From positions 61,433-72,345 of the forward strand of contig MU646966.1 in assembly GCA_026770585.1 (NCBI GenBank): a DNA stretch of 10,913 nucleotides, read 5' to 3'. The notes under the pieces are model-generated. The model made no database searches, had not been told where the DNA came from, and saw only the letters and a list, made by a program, of their open reading frames with translations. Positions 1 to 9,039 of the stretch are shown here, in pieces. Made by a program: the position numbers and the translations under genes. How positions within the stretch are numbered: the stretch's first letter is position 1; the number at the start of each line of letters is the position of its first letter. The stretch comes from Baffinella frigidus. Taxonomy: Eukaryota; Cryptophyceae; Cryptomonadales; Baffinellaceae.

Positions 1-74
1 GGGGTTTGGGGTTTAGGATTTAGGGTTTAGGGTTGAGGGTTTGGAGTTTGGGGTTTGGGGGGTTTGGGGTTTAC
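1..74. repeat. Telomere-like TTTAGGG/TTTGGGG array (intronic)
   Basis: Degenerate seven-base units, mainly GGGTTTG and GGGTTTA, run on the plus strand up to the donor of the last SAM exon. The units are too diverged and too interrupted by gene sequence for a functional telomere end. Confidence 0.9.
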
Positions 75-119
75 GTGCTTGAGGAGCGCTTTCCTGTGCA
101 TCCGCGCCACTACCCCCAC
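75..119 (-). CDS. SAM exon 4: HRKALLKH helix
   Basis: Fifteen codons read VGVVARMHRKALLKH, the SAM signature LGI...GHR.KIL..I at the start of the last helix. The acceptor is AAATCCTAG/GTG and the donor CAC/GTAAAC. Both are embedded in the telomere-like repeat: GTAAACCCC runs straight into AAACCCC units. The end of helix 5 and the gene's 3' end should lie beyond the left edge of the window. Confidence 0.87.
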
Positions 120-3100
120 CTAGGATTTGGGGATTTGGGTTTAGGGTTTGGAGTTTAGGGTTTGGGGTTTGGGGTTTGGGGTTTGGGGCGTGGGGTTTGA
201 GGTTTGAGGTTTGGGGTTTGGGGTTTGGGGTGTAGGGGTTTGGGGTGTAGGGTTGACCTGCTGCAAATCCTCGTCTTCGACACAGTCGAGCACCGCGCCG
301 TTGACCTGGGAAAGCGTTTGAGGTTTAGGGTTCCACACGAAAACGCTGTGGAGGCCTAGAGAAATGTGGGGGATTTTTATATATCCCGCAAGTGCCCAGT
401 AGGCTCATACGCCCTACCGTAGGGCCCTAGGACCTGCCTAGGACCTCTTGACCGCCAAATTTGGCGGCATGGGCACTTAAGGGATAAAAAGATTTGTACC
501 AGGATAGGGCTTTGCAACCTCGTGAGGGTGCAATTTAAGCAGAGTGTAGCCATGGAAAATAAAGCTGAGGTTGTTCAATCTCATCCGAAATCTATGATCG
601 TTTATAATGAACAAGGATTTCGCATAGAAAGACGATGTTTCTAATCGTTTGAGGGGCGCAACTCTCTCAATATTCTGGAATATTCTTTTCTTCTTCGGCA
701 CATCCCTTTAAAATCATGTTACTTCCGTACATTTAAAATCGCAACCACCCCCGAAGATTTTAAATAGGCTCCTCTTGCATTCTCGAGTAGTTTAGGGGGG
801 TTAAAATCATTTTATTGGTTTAAAAAGCTAATTGGTGGCCTCTGCTGGTGCTTAGAAACTGAATGGTACAGGGGTACCTCACTCATAAGAAACCGCCCCC
901 CCCCTAGGACCACCATAGGGCCCTACGCAGGGCCTACTGTAGGGTCCTAGGGGGGGGCGGTTTCTTATGAGCGAGGCACCCCTGTTAACCGAAGCCCCTT
1001 GAAACTGGACGTGACCAGATTTTTCTCTCGATGTTTTAGATCCCTCGCTATCCGAGCAAGGTAGGTTTTAGGGTTTAGATTTTAGGGTTTGGGGTTGGGG
1101 GTTTAGGGTTTAGGGTCCAGGGTTTAGGGTTTAGGGTTTAGGAGTTGAACCGGGAGCGCGCGGAAGCCCTCCACGTGTTTTCCCATGTCCAGGTTCACTA
1201 GCAGCGTGCACACCTGGTCAGTGTTTGGGGTTTGGGGTTTGGGGTTTGGGGTTTGGGGTTTGGGGTTGGGGTTTGGGGTTTGGGGTTTGGGGTTTGGGGT
1301 TTGGGGTTTGGGGTTTGGGGTTTGGGGTTTGGGGTTTTGGGTTTAGGGGGTTAGGGTTTAGGGTTTGGGGTTTAGGGTTCAGGGTTTAGGGTAGGGTTTA
1401 GGGGTTTAGTGTTTCGGGTTTCGGGTTTCGTTTGTCGGGGTTTCGGGTGTAGAATTTAGGGTTGAACAGCAGGGAGCACCATGTTTGGACAATAGAGTGT
1501 GGGATGGGTCTCTCCACGTTTGGGCAATAGAGTGTGGGATGGGCCTGACCACGTTCGGACAATAGAGTGTGGGATGGGCCTGACCACGTTCGGACAATAG
1601 AGTGTGGGATGGGTCTCTCCACGTTTGGGCAATAGAGTGTGGGATGGGCCTGACCACGTTTGGGCAATAGAGTGTGGGATGGGCCTGTCCACGTTTGGGC
1701 AATAGAGTGTGGGATGGGCCTGACCACGTTCGGACAATAGAGTGTGGGATGGGTCTCTCCACGTTTGGGCAATAGAGTGTGGGATGGGTCTGACCACGTT
1801 TGGGCAATAGAGTGTGGGATGGGCCTGACCACGTTTGGGCAATGGAGTGTAGGATGGGCCTGATGGGTCTCACCTCCTCTACTGAGAGCGTGGTGAGCTT
1901 CCGCGTGACCGCTCTCGGCTGCGCCGCAATTTTCTCCTGTCACCCGGGCCACCCATTTCATGCAACGAAATTTACTACACAAGTGCTTTACCCCGCGCCC
2001 GTATTCGGAAGGATGTTGAGGGGTTTGCGTCCATCTAAAGTTTTATGCTAGCTTAGGCTTCAATTGATGACACGATGCACCCTCCTACCCGTGAGACGAC
2101 ACAGTATTTTCGAACCGTTGCGATATCATGCGTGAGGCAATCTACGTCTTTACGTAGATTCAGAACGCGGTTGGAAGATAAGAACCGCGGTTGGAAGATA
2201 TAATGTTTCCGCTCTCACTCATTTTATGCAACGAAATTTACTACACAATTGCTTTACTATTACTAGTATGAGCCTTTGGTATAGTAAATTTCGTTGCCCA
2301 AATTCGTTAAATTAAGTGATGTCCCCGGCCACACAGCGGGCTACGAGAAAGGATTTTCGGCCCATTTCGGGCCGAGTTTCTGTTACCTTATCAATAGGAA
2401 CCCCTCTATGTCCCTACGGGTTGCCTACTGTAGGGTCGTAGGTCTTGTCGCTTACGGGTTGTTCAAAATCCCTTCGAAGTCCGCTGTGTGGTCTGGAGAG
2501 TACCAGCGCAGGCCAGAAGGGTCCCGATGGACCCCCCGAAGGTCTCCTACGTGATCTGCTACAACGTTCCAGAACGTTCCAGAACGCTATCCGCGGTTAT
2601 TGGGGGCACTAGCGCCGCGTGACCACCTCGTGACCACCTCTCTGAAACCCCGGGCTGGCGGCGTTACCGGTGGCGGCCAGAAGTTCCCCGATGACGAATT
2701 TCTCCTTTCCCGAGTTCTGCCTGAAGAATTTGACCCGGGTTGTGAGCTGGCGGTCCTGTTTAGGGTTTAGGGTTTAGGGTTTGGGGTTTTGGGTTTGGGG
2801 TTTAGGGTTTAGGGTTTAGGGTGTATGGTGTGGGTTGAGGGTTTAGGGTTTAGGGTGTGGGACGTAGGATGCAGGGTTTAGGGTTTAGGGTTTAGGGTTT
2901 AGGGTTTGGGGTTTATGTTCAAGGTTGAGGGTTGAGGGTTTGGGGTGTAGGGTTTGGGGTTAATGTTCAAGGTTTAGGGCTGAGGGTTTAGGGTCTAGGG
3001 TCTAGGGTTGAGTGTTTGGGGCTGGCCAGTGCTGGGCACGGGGGGAGTTGTAGGGTTTGGTATTCATCTCTAAGGTTTAGGGTTTCACACCCTAACTTTC

Positions 3101-4391
3101 AAACCCTAACCTTCAAACCCTGAGGGTTTGGGCCTGGCCTGTGCTGGGGGTGGGGGGAGTCTTCTGCTGTGGCCGAGCACGGCCGGGAGACCTGGTGCAT
3201 TGTTTCGGGTTTAGAGTTTAGGGTTTAGGATTTAGGGTTTGGGGTTTAGGGTGTAGGGTTTGGGGTTTAGGGTGTGGGGTTGAGGGTTTGGGGTTTAGGT
3301 TTCTGTGGTTTGGGGTTTGGGGTTGGTTTCAGTGGTTTAGTGTTTAGGGTTTAGGTTTCAGTGGTTGAGGGTTTAGGGTTTAGGGTTTAGGTTTCAGTGG
3401 TTCAGGGTTTGGGGTTGAGGTTTCAGTGGTTTCAGGTTTAGGGTTCAGGGTTTAGGGTTTAGGGTTTCGGGTTTAGGGTTCAGGGTTTAGGGTTTAGGGT
3501 TCAGGGTTTAGGGTTTAGGGTTCAGGATTTAGGGTTTGGGGTTTAGGGTTCAGGATTTAGGGTTTCGGGTTTCGGGTTTCGGGTTCAGGGTTTAGGGTTC
3601 AGGGTTTAGGGTTTAGGGTTTGGGGTTTGGGGTTTAGGGCTGACCGATGCGCGGATCTCCTTGACTAGCCGGTGTACGCCCTCCTAGGTTTGGGGTTTAG
3701 GGTTTAGGGTTTAGGGTGTAGGGTTTAGGGTTTAGGGTTTGGGGTTTAGGGTTGAGGGATAGGGGTTAGGGGTTGGGGGTTAGGGTTTGGGGTTTGGGGG
3801 TTGGGGTTTAGGGTTTAGGGTTTAGGGTTTAGGGTTTTGGGTTGAGTGTTTAGTGTTTAGTGTTTAGTGTTTAGGGTTTAGGGTTCAGGGCTTAGTGTTT
3901 AAGGCTTAGGACTTAGGGTTTAGGGTGTAGGGTTTTGGGTTGAGAATTATGGGTTATGGGTTAGGGTTTGGTGTTCGGTGTTTAGGGTTTAGGTTCAGAG
4001 CTTATCTCAGAAAACGAGTTCTAAAACTCGTTTTCTTAAGTCAATTCCCCTACGAATTTGTCAACTTCTTCTTTACTCTCCGCATAAGTTGACAAATTTG
4101 TAGGGGAATTGACTTAAGAAAATGAGTTTTAGAACTCGTTTTCTGAGATAAGAGCTTAGGGGGTCTTAGCACACGGGGTTGGCTTCGACTCTGGGCCCTT
4201 TGGGGGGTAATTTCAAAAGTCAATTTTGAGGTGTTTTCGGCCAAAAGTGGACAACCGACCGCACAAACAGCTCCAAGAACGCACCAATGGCTCCAAGAAC
4301 GCACCTGGAATACCCCACCGAATAACCCTGTGTGGTGCTGGAAGGCATGCCCCAAGAGCATTTGAACAACACAATCGTGGCTACTCTGTAT

Positions 4392-4437
<46 letters not shown>

Positions 4438-4651
4438 GATAGGGAAAGAGAGAGAGAGGGAGAGGGAGCGAGGGAGCGAGAGAGGGAGCGAGAGAGAGAG
4501 CGAGAGAGAGAGAGAGAGATAGAGAGAGAGGTGTGTGTGTGTGTGTGAGAGAGAGAGAGGCGCAACCTCGAACGGCGGACCATCCTCGCTCAGATCGATG
4601 AACAACTTTCCACCAAGCTTGCCCCCAACCTACCAGAAGGGGTCGGGAATC

Positions 4652-4685
<34 letters not shown>

Positions 4686-5879
4686 CAACTTTTCGCGTGA
4701 GCGCGGGGAACTTGTTTTTTGTTTTTGGGAAATCGAGAAAATTAAACATCGCGTGCATCAACCAGTCTTGCCCCTAACCTGTTGCTCTTTTCGGGTTAGT
4801 GCGGAATTTGCACCGGGCTCGGGCAATCGAGTAAAAAATCGCGACCATTTTCGATTATTTTTGATTATTGTTACGTCTATCTAAACTTGCTATGTTGGAC
4901 ATGTGCTATCTTGGACATCGGTTTGATGAAAAGATAGCGACAGATAGCACCCCCCACCCTGAACATGTCACGTCAAAGATAGCAACCCCCACCCATAACA
5001 TGTCACCAAATAAAAAAAATCACGTTTTTCATTCCCCGATACCCCAACCCGACCCACTCGAGGCTAGAAATGTGACTATTTTAAATGTGGGGTTGTTAAA
5101 TTTTAAATTTTGAAACAGAAATTCCTGTAGAAGTGAAGGGGGGGAAAGAGACGTGTGGCAAATTTCACACGAATAGGGGCGTTTGGTCACGTAGCTGAGG
5201 GAATTTCCCCAGCTACGTGACCAAGCCTGCCAGTGACTGGTACTACATTTAACAACCCCACATTTAATTTAACAACCCCACATTTAAAAAGCACCCTCTT
5301 CTAGCCTCGATCCGACCTCGCGAAAGTCCGCGCTGACCCGAAATCTCCAATACAAACCTTATCATGTACAGGGGTACCTCGCTCATAAGAAACTGCCCGC
5401 CCCCTCTAGGGCCACCGTAGGGCCCTAGGCATGGGCCTACTAGGGTCTTAGGCCTACTAGGGTCTTAGGGGGGGGCAGTTTCTCGTGAGCGAGGTACCCC
5501 TGTACACCACACCACTTCTTTAGTGCTGAAAGGTGGCCCGATTTGGGCCGAAAATCTTTTCGAAGCCCGCTGTGTGGTACACGCGACATCATTTGCACCA
5601 CAACTCTTCTCTAGAGCTGACGGAGGTGGGGCATGACGGAGGTGGGACAAACGGGGGTGGGACACTGACAATGAACGAGGGCACCACTGTGACAGTGAAC
5701 GCGCCTAGCTCACCGACGCTCAACTGTTGTGCTAGGTAGGCACGGCGGGTTTGGACACGGTGCATACTTTGTCCCTTAAAAATGGCGAGGGGGCCAGAGC
5801 GCTACTTATTTCTGTATCAATCAGTGAACTGGAGTGTTCACGTTTGGACAGTAGAGTGTGGGATGGGTCTCACCACGCC

Positions 5880-5926
<47 letters not shown>

Positions 5927-6093
5927 CCTCCCTCTCTCTCCCTCTCTCTCCCTCTCCCTCTCTCTCTCTCCCTCCCTCCCTCTATGTATCAATCAGTCAA
6001 CTGCATTGTTTGGCAACGTTTGGACCCCCCCCCTCCCCCTCCCTTTCTCCCTCTCTCTCGACAATAGAGTGTGGGATGGGTCTCACCACGCCG

Positions 6094-6137
<44 letters not shown>

Positions 6138-8915
6138 CCTCCCTCTCTCTCCCTCTCTCTCCCTCTCCCTCTCCCTCGACAACAGAGTGTGGCAATAGAT
6201 TGTGGGACGGGTCTCACCACGCCGTCCCAGTCAGCGGTGTTGCGGCAGCTGGGCTCCATAACCTGTCGAACGACACGAGGTCAACACTCCAACACTCTGG
6301 ACCCTAGACCCTAGACCCTAGACCCTAGACCCTAGACCCTAAACCCTAGACCCTAGACCGCTCTGGGATCAGTCATAACCTGGCGGTGTGCCACGCTCTG
6401 GGACCAGTCAGGGTTGTGGGCGGCGCCGCTGGCTGGGTGTCGCTGGTAGCAGGCTAGCAGGGCCGGGCGTATGTTGACTGAGAGAGAGAGAGCGCGAGAG
6501 AAAGAGAGAGAGGGAGGGAGGGAGAGAGAGAGGGTGAGGGAGAGGGAGGGAGAGAGGGAGAGGAAGAGAGAGAGGGAGGGAGAGAGAGAGGGGGAGGGAG
6601 AGAGAGGTTTGCTGGGGCCCAGTCGCTACCAGCAGGGCCGTTGCAGGGTGGCGCACTGAGATGAGGGTTGCGGGTGCCGTTGCTTGCTAGCAGTGAGAGT
6701 GGCGCAGCCAGCAGGGCCAGAAAGGTGGCGCTGCTGGGGGGTTGGTGCGGTGTGCCAAGCTCCTGGGACCAGTCAGGGTTGCGGGTGGCGCTGCTGGCTG
6801 GGTGTCGCTGGTAGCAGGCTAGGAGGGCCGGGCGCATGTTGACTGAGAGAGAGAGCGAGAGAGAGAGAGCGAGCGAAAGAGAGAGAGAGAGAGAGTCTGT
6901 AGCAGGGCCGTTGCAGGGTGTCGCTGCTGGCAGGGTTACGGGTGGCGGTGCAGCAGCGCCGTTGCTGGGTGTCGCCCAGCAACGCCAGCAGGGTTACGGG
7001 TGGCGGTGCTTGCTAGCGGTCAAAGCGTGGCGCTAGCAGCAGGGCCGTTGCTGGGTGGCACCCAGCTCTGAGGTGAGGGTTGCGGGTGTTGTTGCTTGCT
7101 GGCTGGGCGTGGCTGCTGGGGGGATGGTGCGGTGAGTCAAGCTCCTTGGGTCAGGGTTGCAGTGTGGCTGGGTGTCGCTGGTAGTTAGCTCTTGAGCGCC
7201 CGCGTGACCGGTCACGCGGACGCCGAAGCCAACTGTCCGAGGTGACTGCCTTGTCATGTCCCTACTCTTGGAGGACCTGCAGATGGGGAGGTCGGGAAGA
7301 TGACAAAACGCTCTTCAGGTCAGGGTTGCTGGCTGGGTGTCGCTGGTAGTTAGCAGGGCTGCGAGGGCGTGTGTTGACTGAGAGAGAGATAGAGGGAGGG
7401 GGGGGGCGAGAGAGCGAGAGAGTGAGCGAGCGAGAGAGCGAGCGAGGAGAGAGACAGATAGAGCGAGAGAGCGAGAGAGTGAGAGAGTGGGGGAGCGAGA
7501 GAGCGAGCGAGCAAGCGAGCGAGAGAGGGCGAGCGAGAGAGATAGAGCGATATAGAGAGACAGACATACATAGTGAGAGCAAGGGAGAGCGAGGGGGAGA
7601 GAGAGAGAGAGCGAGGGAGAGAGAGAGAGCGAGAAAGAGGGAGAGGGAGAGGGAGAGGGAGAAGGAGAGAGAGACGGACCAGGACGATCATCTTGTCGAC
7701 GCCCTTCTTGCGCAGCGCGTAGTCGAACTGCGCGAAACCAGGCAATTAGGTGCTAGGCCCGTGAGGTTCTTCGAGCTCCCCCCATAGGCGGACACTGAAA
7801 CACGTACAGGAGAACGCAGGCAGGGTTCAGGAGACTTCAGGTCATGGCCCAAGCCGGTACAAAAAGTTACTACCGTCACGTCCAAATAAGCCGTCCATCT
7901 AACATATATAGGCCACACCCACAAGAATTTTCAGGTCATGGCCCGGAACCACAGCCTCGAGGGCGTCCCGGCAAGTTAATCTCCATATACGTATTAATTA
8001 ATTACTTTTGGCAACGAAAATTACTACACGATTTGCTCATAAAAGTAATAGTAAAGCGTTTGTGTAGTAAATTGTGTTGCACCAAAAGCAATTAATTAAT
8101 AGTTTTGTGGATTGTGGAGATGAAAGTCCGGACCCCCCCACCCTCGCGTACCGGGCCCCGCACTCTCGCGCGCCTGTTAGGAACATTCTGATAGATTTAG
8201 AGGGGGAAGTGGAAGGCAAGACAGGTTATTTTACCAGTCGGGTCTGACGCGCGATCCATCGGGAGCGGCCCCTTGAACCACAGCGGGCGGAGCCCAATGC
8301 TCTATTTGGGAAGCAAGGCTGACCCGATCCTGGCTTGGGAAAGGCACGGGCTGACACCGACAATCCTGTTTAATAAACACGAAATCAACGAAATCAACGC
8401 GAGGCTCGCTCTGTCCTCTCAGAAAGATTGGTGGGCCTGGCACTGAAGTGGACCAGATATCCCTCAAGTGGCGGACAGGAGAGCACACATGGAACTTGCA
8501 GTTATCGTTGGCGCCCGCCGCGCCCTTGGAGGGAGGGAGGGAGAGAGAGAGAGCGAGAGAGAGCGCGAGACAGAGGGCGAGACAGAGAGAGCAAGAGAGA
8601 GAGCGAGAGAGCGAGAGAGAGAGAGAGCAAGAGAGAAAGGAGATCACACCTCGAACTTGCAGTTATCGTTAGCGCCCGCCGCGCCCTTGCCAGACGCCTT
8701 GTCAATGCACCGGTTCGTGATGAACACCCCTCCCTCTCTCTTTCCATCTCTCTCTCAATCAACACACGCCTTCGCTGCCATGCTCGCTGCCAGCGCCACC
8801 CAGCCAACAACAACACCCGCAACCCTGGCTGATCCCAGGAGCTTGGCACACCGGAGGGGGGGCACACCTCGAACTTGCAGTTGTCGTTGGCGCCCGCCGC
8901 GCCCTTGGAGGGAGG

Positions 8916-8957
<42 letters not shown>

Positions 8958-9008
8958 AAGCGAGACAGCGAGCGAGAGAGAGAGAGCAAGAGAGAGCAAG
9001 AGAGAGCA

Positions 9009-9039
<31 letters not shown>

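Noticed and set aside
1-340. Chromosome end (true telomere)
   Set aside because: Units are degenerate, the arrays recur throughout the window between exons, and coding exons lie within them.
477-701. 74-codon minus-strand open frame starting MPKKKRIFQ
   Set aside because: No recognisable motif, composition unlike the accepted exons, and placement inside a SAM-domain intron. Chance or a decayed element is more likely.
1481-1868. CRISPR-like regular spacing
   Set aside because: Units are directly adjacent with no unique spacers, and the context is eukaryotic intron. It is a minisatellite.
1398-1982. 194-codon minus-strand frame with repeated HPTLYCPNV-like units, and its two overlapping frames
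   Set aside because: All three frames of the 35-bp minisatellite are open because the unit lacks stops; this is expected of the repeat and not of a protein. Its last part covers the SAM entry exon in the wrong frame.
2294-2554. 86-codon plus-strand frame
   Set aside because: It coincides with MITE family C, whose second copy at 9907-10065 does not keep the same reading frame.
4222-4394. Possible extra exon behind the CT tract and CCAATACAG, reading VATIVLFKCSWGMP
   Set aside because: The phase does not match the neighbours, and TIR exon 6 (PPFE) already joins exon 7 (EGVHRL) without a gap.
4050-4605. Long Ser/Leu-rich and Arg/Glu-rich open frames on both strands (also at 5751-6314, 6408-6837, 7262-7787, 8231-9156, 10384-10824)
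   Set aside because: They are GA/TC microsatellites translated in stop-free frames; both strands and several frames are open at once and no domain is present. Only the non-repeat pieces that match the TIR protein were kept.
7195-7280. Possible exon after CATCTGCAG on the minus strand
   Set aside because: The phase-0 reading hits TAG after four codons, and exon 4 (MIVL) joins exon 5 (VMEP) directly.
8230-8360. tRNA, 5S or other small structured RNA in the GC-rich block
   Set aside because: No complete cloverleaf, A/B box pair or known conserved stretch could be found.
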